This document shows, piece after piece, positions 1 to 10,769 of a stretch of 64,000 bases of DNA. Position 1 is the stretch's first letter, and each line of letters opens with the position of its first letter. The stretch comes from Ananas comosus (taxonomy: Eukaryota; Streptophyta; Magnoliopsida; Poales; Bromeliaceae), in contig NC_033621.1 of NCBI RefSeq assembly GCF_001540865.1, positions 9,597,277 to 9,661,276 on the forward strand, written 5' to 3'. The translations under genes and the position numbers were made by a program. Below the pieces are notes generated by a model. It searched no databases. It saw nothing but the letters and a program-made list of their open reading frames with translations, and was not told where the DNA came from.

Positions 1-484
1 TAATAAAATTTTTACTAAATAACTTTCTATAATAGACATTACTTTTAACAAAAATAACCAAACGCCCTTTAACATTTTTTTTAAAACACCATATATTATT
101 ATCTATTAAATTATCTATTAAACTATATGAAAACTCAATGTTTAAGCTGATTTGGCATACTCTCCTTATTTTAGAGAGAGGATTTAACTTTCATTACTTT
201 GTCTTTTCATTAAAGCTCAATACTTAAATGACATGTCATGCATAGCTAATTTTGAGGAAGCAGTTCACACTTAAAAAACCGTACACAACCCTTCACCTTC
301 TCTCCACCGTCCCAATTAATGTATCTACGGTCCCAATACAATTACAACCGTTGCTTCTCTATCTCCATAGCGCCCCTCCCCTATCTCCTCTCGTTTTTTC
401 TTTTCTTTTTTCTCTCCTCTATCAACATCAATTTTCTCCCTTACCTTCTCCTGTGCACTATGGTATCCCCTCTATCTCTCTCGA
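1..484. other. AT-rich intergenic start of window
   Basis: No gene is supported. The first 250 bases are AT-rich. Bases 250-480 are pyrimidine-rich and give an 85-codon open frame with low-complexity Ser/Leu/Pro content, read as chance. Confidence 0.5.
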
Positions 485-488
485 GCTA

Positions 489-690
489 ATGGCCCCCATT
501 AGACAGTGAGGGTTTCATAGTCCTAGTACTCCTTGGGTTAGTAGACGTTGAGGTCGGTGTAGATGCGGGCCTTGGAGGTGGCGTTAGGGCGGCGCACGAA
601 CTTGCCGATGCACTCGGCCATAGCGTCGGCGACGAAGGCGATGGCCGGGAAAGGGCGAGTGACGGCAGTGGCAACAACGGTGATAGAGAT
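489..690 (-). pseudogene. Casein kinase 2 alpha N-terminal fragment (pseudogene)
   Basis: Read on the - strand, this piece encodes a run ending in IGKFVRRPNATSKARIYTDL followed by NVY-stop-PKEY-stop-DYETLTV-stop-WG. Plant CK2 catalytic alpha subunits have the matching N-terminal block (SKAR-Y-D-NV-RPKEYWDYE-LTVQWG) just before the glycine-rich loop. The stretch before it (IGK-RRP) resembles the N-terminal extension of the chloroplast-type alpha subunit. Three in-frame stops replace the family's R, W and Q positions, and similarity ends right after WG, before the ATP-binding loop. No kinase domain follows. The piece is GC-rich in an AT-rich setting, as expected for an exon fragment carried in by a transposon or left from a dead duplicate. 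I am confident of the family and unsure of the exact upstream limit. Confidence 0.72.
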
Positions 691-699
691 CCAGCGGAG

Positions 700-1309
700 A
701 GGGGAAAGGAGGGGACATTGCTCCTGAGTTCTCCATCGTTCGCATTAGAAAGCAGGCGATTGTCCCCTTCTACTCAACATAAAAATTCTTTCTTTTTTTT
801 CCCTTTCTTAAGAAAAAGTTATTAAATTTGTGACTATAAAGATTCATAGTTTTAGTCCAGCTCACAAATTATTCCATATTTGAATTTCTAATTTAGTTTT
901 AAATTAAAATTGAAGCTTTAAGTTCAAATTTAGAGTTTAAGTTTTAAATTTTGAATTTGAATTTAATATCTCAATTCAAATTAAAATTTAAATTATGAAA
1001 TTTATTTTAGGTGTGTGAATTCTCATTAAATAATCTAATTTTATATACTATTCTATAACAATCAAATATTGGATTGGATTGTTGTTTGTCCAATCCAATC
1101 CTAATCGCAATCGTATCCAATGTTTCTGTGCTATCCTATCTAGTTCAATATTAAATACCAAGCATGCCATAAGCGAATGATTTGTAATGATTCAAAGCGA
1201 ATGATATAAGCCCTTTGATTTGAAGAAGGGGATTTAAAGTCTAAGAATTTGAATGCAAAAAAAAATTGTAGATTGTAATATACATAAATAAATTTAATTA
1301 ATTTTTAGT
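700..1309. other. AT-rich spacer
   Basis: No gene is seen. Bases 880-1000 are built of AAATTTAAA/GAATTTGAATTT words like the longer tract at 4.7-5.7 kb. Confidence 0.5.
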
Positions 1310-1314
1310 CTCTT

Positions 1315-1500
1315 TAATTTATATATTATATTATTTTTTCCTCACCATGATAAATATATTTTGGCCCATATATTTAGTTAATATAAAGTTGAGCTTTTCA
1401 AGTTTCTTGCCTATACTGAGTAAGAAAGCAGATAATGAAATTGTTTTGATTAATTATTGTATATATTAATTTACTTGATTTATGCCGATTAGTGACTTCT
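1315..1500 (+). repeat. Partial direct duplicate of the neighbouring MITE interior
   Basis: This stretch repeats, with small differences and a deletion, the core and right arm of the element at 1545-1873 (shared TTTTGGCCCATATATTTAGT block, then the GATAATGAAAT-GTTTTGATTAATTATT arm). It is therefore a second, broken copy lying directly upstream. Confidence 0.65.
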
Positions 1501-1544
1501 TTACTACAAAATTTGAATGCTTTCTCTTTACAGGTTTAACTTAT

Positions 1545-1873
1545 ACTAGTGTAAGAACCGCACGATGCGGCGAGTAGATTCTATAGCAGTAAACTAATAT
1601 ATACAATAATTAATCAAAACAATTTCATTATCNTAATTTATATATTATATTATTTTTTCCTCACCATGGTAAATATATTTTGGCCCATATATTTAGTTAA
1701 TATAAAGTCGAGCTTTTCACTATCATTTTTATATATTGGAAGAATATAATTTTCAAGTTTTTTGCCTATACCGAGTATGAAACCCGATAATGAAATCGTT
1801 TTGATTAATTATTATATATATTAGTTTACTGCTATAGAATCAACTTGCCGCATCGCGAGGTTTCTACACTAGT
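1545..1873. mobile_element. Long-TIR MITE
   Basis: The left end (ACTAGTGTAAGAACCGC...) reads as the reverse complement of the right end over about 85 bases, including the GCGATGCGGC-type word and the GCTATAGAAT block. There is no coding content. Similar ACTAGT...GCGATGCGGCGGG words occur at about 6648-6680, so related ends exist elsewhere. I could not settle the target duplication, so the superfamily is left open. One N lies at about 1633. Confidence 0.7.
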
Positions 1874-2476
1874 GCTATTTATTTCAGTACTTTTTCAATG
1901 GCACTACTTCCACATTTAGGCCAAACAAGCTCATAGTGTCATTTTTGGATAGAAAAACTTCATTATTCACACATAATATCACACTAATTAAAATTAATTA
2001 AGTATAGCTAGAGGCTGATTGATCCAATACTTTTGGTCAAATTATATTACAGTGATGGTTCTATCAGATGTAGAGACCTCTCAAATTGGTGGATTGGATA
2101 AACCGCGTGAATTATTATATCTGCAGGTTACATTGGCATGGATAAATTTTATTCGTAAATTTTTTGATAACCAAAATCTTTACTCGTAGGATCTGTCAGT
2201 CATCCGCAAGATTTTTTTTTTCTTTTTTACCTATATACTTTCAAAAGTAAAAATATATATACATAATTTTAAAAGAACATAATATAACTTGCATTTGAAA
2301 TATCACAAAATACAATAAATAATATAAAATTTTAAAACACATTAGTTATATAATGTAAAAATATGTTATTATTCTAAATTTTTGTGATACAAAATTAGTA
2401 TAGTTTTCATTTACAATGACTATAAATGAGCACTCCGTGTTCCGATATAGGCTAGGCTGCTGGAGGATGGTGATCA

Positions 2477-2974
2477 TACTACAACAAAAACGGTATATAG
2501 CAATATTTTTAAATATCAGTACAGATCAAGAAAAATGATGTTGCCTAAATTATCGACACTTTCTAAAAGTGTTGCTATATGTAGGGTCGTTATATGTGGG
2601 ATCGCCTCGATGTTTGGCACCCATTCCTCCAGCAACCTGTGACGGATTGACACGTGGTGATCGTAACCCTTTACGGTCCTTGCAAGATCCTTGCGGTCGA
2701 ACTCCAGCCGCCGGAACCCCATCTTGTTGGCTGCGACGGTGGAGGAGGAGAAGGGGAGATGGTGATCAATTTTTCTTTATTTTTTCCTTTTCTATTTGTA
2801 ATCGGGCCGAGTGGACTGGGTGAGGTTGTTTGAGTAGAAGAACTTTTTATTTTTTGGTTGGATTGAGTTTTATTTTTAGGCGTTAGTAGATTTTTTTAAA
2901 AAATTTTAGTATAAATGTGACACTTACACAAAAATGTCTCAGAAAATGTCTCTATAATCTAATTTTGTTGTAGT
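2477..2974. mobile_element. CACTA-like non-autonomous element, copy 1
   Basis: The ends are CTACAACAAAAA on the left and TTTTGTTGTAGTG on the right. Just inside the left end lie short repeats of an AAAGTGTTGCTATA word, as in subterminal repeats of CACTA elements. The interior is homologous to the reverse complement of 51567-52078, which confirms a family. The interior also has a GC-rich block encoding no clear protein. Superfamily assignment rests on end sequence only; a clean 3-bp target duplication was not found. Confidence 0.65.
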
Positions 2975-3629
2975 GTGTGCGGTGCGGGGGAAGAGGCAAA
3001 GCGGAGGAGAGGTGGTCAGAGCAATTAGAAAAAAAAGATATGGAAAGAAACTAGGATTAGAATGGTTAGAAATGAATAAACAAAAAAAATATTTTTTAAT
3101 TAAAAAAATATATGCGGGTGTTTGTGGGTATCCGTGAGTTGCTCAAATTATTCATAATTTAATAGATACCCACCCATTTTATCTATAATTTTCTAAGTAA
3201 GAAAAAATAGTGCACATATTCGCAACTTTGCGGGTAACCTGTAGGTACCTACGGGATCCGATAGAGATTGTCAAGTCTAATTAGATGAGACATTTTTTAT
3301 ATAATTTATTTGTAAGTATGATATTGGCAATTTTAAAAAGATATATAGTTGTAATATTTTGTAACTTTTGAGCGACACTGTTGAAATTGTTCCAAACAAT
3401 AAATTTGAGAAATTATATTTGGTCTATTAATTGTTGAGAGAGTCTCCATACTTTTTTTCTTTATTTTTTTTTATGATCCACGTTATACGGAACATGCATG
3501 CATATATATTTCCAGTGCCATGCACGTTGCATTTAAGGAGTGCACTTTGGTCCACGTTTACGTTTGAACCTGCTCAACCACCTCAGCGTTGAAATGTTGC
3601 TTTCGAGCAAGGCCCGCTAATATATTTAA

Positions 3630-3983
3630 GGGAAAACTTCAAAACATCCCCTGTAGTTTCGTAGTTTTTCACTTTACTTTTCTATTGTTTAAAATATATC
3701 AAATTACTCCCATGTAGTTTCGTTTTTATCTTTTCGATAACTTTTTCGTTAATATTTCATTAAATTATATACAAAAAACTTCAGATATCCATCTAGATTT
3801 ATCAAATATTCACTTTAGTACCCTTTAAATTAACTTTATTAATGATTTAAGAAAAAAAAATAATGAAATTGATAAGAAAAAGAGAAAAAAGAAACCACAG
3901 AGGAGCAAATTGATACATTTTAAATCACAGGGGGGTAAAGTGAGAAACTATGAAACCACAGGGGTTTTTTTTTAAGTTTTCCC
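3630..3983. mobile_element. Mutator-like MITE with 9-bp target duplication
   Basis: The termini GGGAAAACTT and AAGTTTTCCC are inverted repeats, extending through the words for 'ccctgtagtttcgtag' and its complement. The flanks are a perfect 9-bp direct repeat, TATATTTAA, at 3621-3629 and 3984-3992. A 9-bp duplication with long inverted repeats is the signature of Mutator-type elements. No transposase is present. Confidence 0.85.
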
Positions 3984-4403
3984 TATATTTAAAGCTCACA
4001 AGAAGGCAAAATAGAATATTTTTTTAGTGCAAAAATGCACGGAAACACCTCTAACTATTCAAAATGTTATTTTCAAATCGAATAATTTGAGAAAAACTTT
4101 AAAAGGAATGTTACCGGTGCACTCTAAAATGAGATATATTTCTTATACTCACTTTATTTAAGAGCTATTAATTTTTCATTTGTCATATCAATTTTTCTTT
4201 TTTTTTTTACTGTCCTAAGATGAGAAGTGTTAGATTACATTCACTTTTTGGACAGGACAAGTATTTAGGGTTAATTGCACTGTTGTCCCTAACATTTGCC
4301 ACGTTGTTTTCACTTTTTTGATCTTCTTGCTTTTTTTTATAATCAAATCTCCAGCCTCGTCTTTGCATTGCAATTAAATTCAAACTATTAAAAAATCTTT
4401 TAA

Positions 4404-4605
4404 GGCTTCGTTTGGGATTACGAAAAGATTACGTTACATACAGTGAGAAAGTACGATGAAAAAATATACACGATGAGTCGGTTATGATATATTTTTTGCG
4501 ATCTCATTGGAGAACGCAGAAACATATCCCTATATGTTTTTTTTCTAACTCCATTTTATCTAACAGTATCAGATAGACCTGAATACCAAACTAAACCTAA
4601 CCGCC
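4404..4605. mobile_element. MITE remnant related to 18380-18590
   Basis: It starts GGCTTCGTTTGGGATT and ends near GAATACCAAACTAAACC. The piece shares order and sequence with 18380-18590 (same GTGAGAAAGTACGATG-AAAAATAT block). The GGCTTCGTTTGG-type end is common in hAT or Harbinger MITEs, and I cannot decide between them. Confidence 0.55.
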
Positions 4606-4679
4606 ATGTCAGTGCTTCGTTAGTACTTGGGCCTAAAGAAAAAAAAACGAAAAAGTTAAGGACCAATGCTGCAATTAAA

Positions 4680-5670
4680 GTTAAAATTAAGATTTTAACT
4701 AAAAAACTAAAATTAAATTTTGAATTTGAATTAAAAGCATTAAGTTTGATTTGAACATAAATTTGAAATTTGAATTGGAATTCAAAATTTGAATTTGACT
4801 TTGAAATTGAATTTAAATATTGATATCAAATATTGAAATTTAGTTTTGATATCTTGAATCAATACTGGACTCTAAATTTGAATTCGAACTCAAAATTTAA
4901 ATTTATATTCAAATTTCAATCCATGAAATTTAAAATTTAAATTTAGACTACAAGTTCAATTAAATTTCTAAGTTTCGAATTTATATTTTGACCTTATATT
5001 TGATTTTAAAATTGAATTCTGATGCTGAATTTGATTTTCAAATTTAAATTTAATTTTGGGTTAAACTTTTAAATTTAAATTCTAATTTATTGAATTTAAG
5101 TTTTAAATTTGAATTCAATTTCGAATTCAAATTAAGATTTTGTACTTAAATTTAAATTTATATTTAGATTTTGAATATAATTACAAATTTAATTTCAAAC
5201 TTAGATTTTGAATTTTATATTCAAAATGTGATTTCGAATTCAAATTTAGATTAGAAATCAAATATCAAATTCAAATTCAAAATTTGGATTGAAATTTAAA
5301 AATTAAATTCAAATATTGTATTAGATTGCATATTAAAATTTGTATTTTGAATTCAAATTTTAATTTTAATTTTAAATTTTGATTTGGTATTCAAATTTCA
5401 ATCCAAATTTACATTCAGATTTTAAACTTAATCTTTTAAATTCAAATTCAAAATTAGCAAAATCTAAATTTTAATTTCAAATTCAGATTTGGAATTCAAA
5501 TTTCAATTTAAATTTACATTCAGTTTTTAAACTTAATATTTTAAATTCTAATTCTAGTTCGAATTTTGAATTTAAAATTTTGAAGTGTAATTCAGATTTT
5601 GAATTCAAAGTAAAAATCAAATTTACATTTTAAAATTAAATTTAGATTTTGACTTTGAATTCAAATTTAG
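4680..5670. repeat. AT-palindrome tract (AAATTTGAATTC words)
   Basis: Nearly 1 kb is composed of permutations of AAATTT, GAATTC and TTTAAA words with almost no G or C outside them. No fixed period is visible by eye. Similar tracts occur at 5820-6010, 30820-31150 and 51110-51290. No gene is present. Confidence 0.7.
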
Positions 5671-6210
5671 GATAAGTTTGGTTCAAAATAGTAATAAGAA
5701 ATATTAATTTAAAGGTGCAATTTCCTTGTTAGGAGTGGGAATGAATCCGAATCGAAAACGGAGCGAGGAAAACTTAATTTGTTTGGTTCATAAGAAGAAC
5801 AGGAATCAGAATCATGTTCAAATTAAAATTTAAAAAACTGAATTTTAATTAATTTTTAAATTCACTATTTAGATTCATAACAAAATTTAAATCAAAATTT
5901 GACAATTAGAATTTAAATTTAAATTTAGAACTAAATTCAAATATCAAACTTATATTAGAATTTAAACTTGAACATAAGAAATTAAAAATTAAATTTTGAA
6001 TCTGTAATTCCATTCAAATATATAAAAAATTGTTAGTGAAAAGAAGATTTTTTTTTTTTTTTCCTCAATCCTTTCTGGAGCAAAAGTTGAGTTCCATCTT
6101 CTTGGGGGGAATCATCTTGGCAGATTCGATTTCTCTCAGAATAATAATCAGAATATCAATGGCTAAAACCAAAGTTACCAAAGAACAATATATAATAGGA
6201 ATAAATCATT

Positions 6211-6579
6211 GGACTTTTTTTTATAAATTAACCCTCTAGAATTTTAAAATTTGCAAAATAATTTTTTCAAAATTATATTTGTAAGAATAACCCTCATTTC
6301 GCCACTTAGGCGTCAGGGCAGATGTTTCTTATGAAGACGGTGAATGGTTTACCGTATTCAGTAAAATACGGTGAACCATTCACCGTTTTCATTAATTATA
6401 TTAGTAAGACGGTGAATCGTTCACTGTCTTATTAAAGATGGTAAATGATTTACCGCCGTCATAAAAAAAATCACCCCTACGCCTACGTGGCAAAATGAGG
6501 GTTAATTTTATAAATATAATTTTGGAAGAATTATTTCGTAAATTTTAAAATTGTAAAGGGTTAGTTTATAAAAAAGTCC
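6211..6579. mobile_element. Mutator-like MITE with 9-bp target duplication and internal repeats
   Basis: The ends GGAC...GTCC are the tips of inverted repeats about 100 bases long. The flanks are a perfect 9-bp duplication, TAAATCATT, at 6202-6210 and 6580-6588. The centre holds about four variants of a short palindromic unit, ACGGTGAA-GGTT-ACCGT, at 6338-6465. There is no coding capacity; the 69-codon frame running into the left arm is chance. Confidence 0.88.
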
Positions 6580-7069
6580 TAAATCATTTTGATTCCGATT
6601 ACAAACCTCAAACCTTCGGACCAAATATTCCCTTATTAGAGTCAGTACTAGTTAAGGTACCCACGCGATGCTGCGGGTAGTTATTTTAAAATTTAATTTT
6701 GAAAATTAGTTATAAAAATTAATTTAAAGAATTTAAATGGTGCAATAAGTATATCAAAAAATTTTAGCCCCCCATTAGTTAGTGAAATAATTTTAGTAAG
6801 TATCGTAGTCCCCCAGTAGTTAGTGAATGAGAAGAGAAATCATTGTTTGTGATTCTCGCAATTAATTTTCGTCAAATATAAAATTAATTTAAGTTGCATC
6901 AATTTTTTTTTATTTTTTAATATACAATTTATATGTGAATGCTTAATATGATAAAATTAACATTTATATCTAATACCAATAGTCTAAATTATTTAACATT
7001 TATTTATATATTTTACATTTTATAAAAATAAATAGTAAATTATATAATAAATTATTATATAATAATATA

Positions 7070-7192
7070 TCTATATACAAATAAAATACTATATATAATA
7101 AATAAATATATATTTATAAATAAAATTATATATATAATAAATAAATATATATTACTAGAGAGAGAGAGAGAGAATGAGACGGAGGTCCACCG
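7070..7192. repeat. AT tract and GA microsatellite bordering the GC block
   Basis: TA/TAAATA repeats are followed by an (AG)n run at about 7155-7172. They mark the abrupt left border of the GC-rich block. Confidence 0.6.
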
Positions 7193-7675
7193 TTGGACCT
7201 CTCTCTCATGTGCGTCACTGAGGCCGAAGTGGCCTCGTGGACCCCTGATGAAACACACGGCTATGAGCCGCCCCGATGTTTTCGGCTTTCGCGCAGAGCA
7301 CGCGGCTGCGCCACGCGTCCCCCGCCCTAGCGCAGCCCCACGCCGCTGACCCGCGGCCGCTCCGCTTACGCCTTTCGTCCCCGAGCCCGCCCGCGCCGGG
7401 CACCCGTTCCTCGTCCCCCGCGCGCGCCAGGCCGGAGCCCGCCCAGCGCCGGCGCTGCTCCCGCGCTAGCCCCTGCCTCGCCCGCCGCCGCTAGCGCCGG
7501 AGGCCTACCCCCGAGCCAGCGCCCGCGCAGCCCCTGCGCAGCGCCCGCGGCCGCCCTCGCCCGCTCCTCGGCCTCCCCACGCCTCGGCTCGCTCCCGCAC
7601 CGTCGAGCGCCCCGCGCCCGCGCCAGCGCCAGCACCCACACCCTCGCCCGCTCCTCGGCCTTCTCGCGCCACGTA
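7193..7675. other. Isolated GC-rich block of unknown origin
   Basis: About 480 bases are dominated by C and G (words such as CGCCCGCGCC and GCGCCGGAGG) in otherwise AT-rich DNA. Open frames exist on both strands (72, 91 and 62 codons), but all are Ala/Arg/Pro/Ser-rich, overlap each other and show no motif. That is what base composition alone produces. It could be a captured first-exon or promoter fragment carried by a transposon. I do not call a gene. Confidence 0.6.
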
Positions 7676-7829
7676 TGCAGTTATTGAGGAATAATATATA
7701 GTTATAGATTATAGATTATAGATTGATTTTGAATTTACAAGTCTATTTGAGATTTAGAAGTCCTAGGTTTAACTCTCCAAACGTGTCTAAAATTTGGGAC
7801 TTGAGTCTCACAATTCAAGTTAAATAATA

Positions 7830-8345
7830 GGGGCAATAGTTTATATAGCCTTGAAAAGTTTTCGATTTTCTGATTTACCTCTCTTAGAAGGCTAATATTG
7901 AAAATACATTTTTTACGTTTCAACCTATTTCAAATATATCCCTAGAGTTAAATTCTGTTAATGAACTGTTAGCAATAACTGTTATCTGTATGAAATTACT
8001 ACTTAACCTTTCAAATATACCCTTCTACCATCATTGACTTTTCTTATTTGCCCTTAAGTCAGGGGCACAAAAAATATTTAATTTTTGATCTTTTCAAATA
8101 TACCCTTTTACCATCACTAATAATTTTTATTTGCTCTTAAGTTAAGGGCAAAAATGGTATTTTAATTTTTTAAAACTTTAGTAGATATTTAACTTACGTT
8201 TAACTTAAGTTAACTTAATGGGTGGTAACTGCACGGATATTTTGGAATAACGGAGGTACATATGAGGGGTATATTGAAAAAAAAAAGGGTACGTAAAATA
8301 TTTTTGAAGTTTTCAGTGGAAGCTTTTACAGGCTTGAGCCCTATG
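7830..8345. repeat. Degenerate palindromic repeat, with a second copy at about 9000-9680
   Basis: The words TTCAAATATA-CCCTAGAGTTA and the GTTATCT/TTTATCC blocks recur near 7930-8030 and again around the SINE insertion at 9000-9680. The ends (GGGCAATAGTTTATATAGCC and GGCTTGAGCCCT) are only loosely inverted. It is probably an old MITE; no gene is present. Confidence 0.35.
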
Positions 8346-9062
8346 AGTTTCTAAATAGAAAATATTTTGACTATTTTTATGCCATCAAATATATATAACA
8401 TTTTCAATTACATGTATGAACTAATCAAAGTTTTTTTTGCATTAAGACAACATTTTCATATCTAAATTCATATAATTTGTTTTCATATCTAAATTCATGG
8501 AGTTTGGTGAAGAGTTTGGTAAAGAATAAAGTACAATTTAGAAAGTGGAAGCACCCCTAAATTCCAATCATTTAAAATGAGATAATAATTTCAGTGCCCT
8601 TACAAAGATTATTATATTATCATTAATTTGTACTATGCAAACTAATTTGTACCATACATTGGTACTACACACTACAAATTGTTAGCTCATTTAAGGGCAA
8701 CATTTTGATTTACTCATAGCATTTGAAAATATACCCATAAATTTTATTCTTTTGTTTGAACCTTAATAACTTATTAGTAATTTTGTCACTTAAATTTTAT
8801 AAATTTTTTGAGAATATAATTTAATTTAAAAGTTTAATGAGTTAAGGACTTTGTTAGCTTTGATCAAAAGCTCATAACTTACTAGTTTCTTTTTTACTTA
8901 AATTTATAAACTCTTTTTAATAATTGAGTTTGAAGTGTGATTGAATTTAACAACTTCACAACAATAAATAATGTGTAAAAATATTAATTTAAAGGTGCAA
9001 TTTCCTATATTGTACCCTAAAACGCTATTGTAAAAAATTTTCTTCTAACATTTTATGCTCTT

Positions 9063-9395
9063 ACCGACACCGGCGAAGTTGTGGAAGAAATTAAAAGATC
9101 TGTACATGACCAAATCCTTGACGAACAGGTTGTATCTGAAGCAGCGACTGTTTACGCTGCGGATGCAGGAAGCGGCGAGCCTACAGGAGCTATGTCGTCA
9201 TCAGACGCTGTCGTCGTCGATGTAGCTGCGGAGCCGTCGATGCAGACCAAGCAGGAAAGGTGCAAGGAGTCGCGGGCACTCGCGTAGGAGTCCTTCATCC
9301 TTGAAGTACCGTGGGTGTTCTACAGCATTGGCGGAGTGCGCGTGCGTGTCGTGGAGGACATGCACACTCGGAGGCGTTCTGCAGCGTGGCGGAGT
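9063..9395 (+). mobile_element. Unique sequence co-retroposed with a SINE (chimera, 5' part)
   Basis: A 13-bp direct repeat (ATTTTATGCTCTT) lies at 9050-9062 and again at 9549-9561, right after a polyA run. The whole interval between them therefore looks like one target-primed insertion. Its 3' 153 bases are a SINE; the 5' 333 bases are not SINE and are more GC-rich than the surroundings. They open a reading frame (68 codons at 9081-9287, also open upstream: TDTGEVVEEIKRSVHDQIL...) that resembles ordinary protein coding more than repeat DNA. I do not recognise the protein. Either RNA template switching or read-through from an upstream start could have made the chimera. Confidence 0.6.
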
Positions 9396-9548
9396 GACTG
9401 TCCATAGAGCAAGTGGCAAAGGGCTTGGCAGTTGGTAGCCGAGACCCAAGTTCAAATCCTAGTTGATTCACATTTCCAGCTAAGTTTATTTCTAAATGAA
9501 ATAAACGAAGCGGATAGCATGCTATCTATCTCTCAAAAAAAAAAAAAA
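9396..9548 (+). mobile_element. SINE copy 1 (3' part of chimera)
   Basis: It has a tRNA-like head with A-box-like GCAAGTGGCAAAGG and B-box-like AGTTCAAATCC. A body follows with GATTCACATTTCCAGC and AAATGAAATAAACGAAGCGG, then a CTATCTCTC-polyA tail. The same order recurs at 10095-10244, 50618-50778 and 52457-52614. Confidence 0.85.
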
Positions 9549-10094
9549 ATTTTATGCTCTTTCAAATATAGTCTTAGAGTTAGATTTTATTAGTGCACTA
9601 TAAAGAACAACCATTATCTTCGCGAAATGACTATTTTATCCATTCAAATATACCATTTTAATGTCACTTATTTTTTCTATATAAAGAACAATTATTATCT
9701 TTGCTTCCAACAGTGTCTCACTTATTTTTTCTATATTAAAAACAATCGTTATCTTTGCTTCGTTATCTCACTTATGCTCTATCCTTCTCCCATGCGCCTC
9801 ACTCTACATGTGTCTCAGCATGCTTTAAAATCCTACTTAATTATTGACACTAAAAAATAATATGAAAGATTCTTCAATACTTATAATTCAATACTTATAA
9901 TAAATAGGTTAATAAATAGGGGCAAAGGGGATATTTTTCATCTTTATTGACTTTAGTCGAGATTTAATCTGAGATGAGCCAATAGATGCTAATATCAATT
10001 TGTGCACTGCTGCTTATATACTCCCAAAGGGGGCCGAACATCTAACATTTTCTCATCCAAGGGCCAAAAAATATTTTCTGTCTTAAGAAGTTTT

Positions 10095-10244
10095 TTTTTT
10101 TTGAGAAATAGATAGCACGCTACCCGCTTCGTTTATTTCATTTAGAAATAAATTTAGCTAGAAATGTGAATTAATTAGGATTCGAACTTGGATCTCGGGT
10201 ACCAACCACCAAATCCTTTATCACTTGCTCTAGGGACAGTCGGT
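10095..10244 (-). mobile_element. SINE copy 2
   Basis: This is a reverse-orientation copy, with the polyT (its polyA tail) at the left end and the head CTGTCCCTAGAGCAAG at the right. It has a B-box word GTTCGAATCC on the - strand. It is flanked by a perfect 17-bp duplication (CTGTCTTAAGAAGTTTT) at 10078-10094 and 10245-10261. It lies about 530 bp upstream of the TM9SF start codon, so it is part of that gene's promoter region. Confidence 0.9.
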
Positions 10245-10604
10245 CTGTCTTAAGAAGTTTTGTTTTTAATACTAAAAGTTCAAATAATTTTCTAAACCCA
10301 AGGATCAGAGAGAATGTAAGATGTATGCTCTCTTTTAGGAGATTTGTTTATATAATGTTATTCAATTTATATGATTCTACTTGGCTACTTATAACAAATT
10401 CTATTTTATAAATTTATTCTTATGAAATTTTATTATTAATTTAATAATTATTCTAAATTTTTGAATCCATTTTAGACAACAATACAGGAGGGTAGTCGAC
10501 TAGTCCGCAAAATTGTTAATGCAGAGAAAATTGAGACAGGGGCTAATGTGCAACATGGAATTTTTAATTTGGACTAAAAAAAATATTAAAGTAGTGTTTT
10601 CAAA

Positions 10605-10769
10605 TTATTTCATAGTAAAGGGGCTTCGGTGAAAATATGACCTCCACTAATTCTCTGCGCATGAACGTTAAAATCCTCGGGCGTTTCTCTCCCGAGTTCG
10701 TGCTCCTCTTTGTCGAAGGAGAGAGAGAGAGAGAGAAAGGGAAACTAGAGAGAGAGAGAGGGGGAGAGA
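10605..10769 (+). promoter_or_regulatory. Probable 5' leader of the TM9SF gene with GA repeats
   Basis: Two GA-rich runs (about 10718-10736 and 10748-10768) lie directly before the start codon, typical of plant 5' leaders. An ATG at 10637 opens an 84-codon frame that overlaps the true start in another frame. If it is transcribed it would be an upstream ORF; the transcription start cannot be seen. Confidence 0.45.

Noticed and set aside
7276..7641. Overlapping open frames on both strands of the GC-rich block
   Set aside because: High GC removes stop codons. Peptides are Ala/Arg/Pro-rich without motif, and the strands compete.
9440..9460. tRNA gene (GTTCAAATCC box)
   Set aside because: Only the promoter-like boxes of a SINE head; no cloverleaf or anticodon arm.
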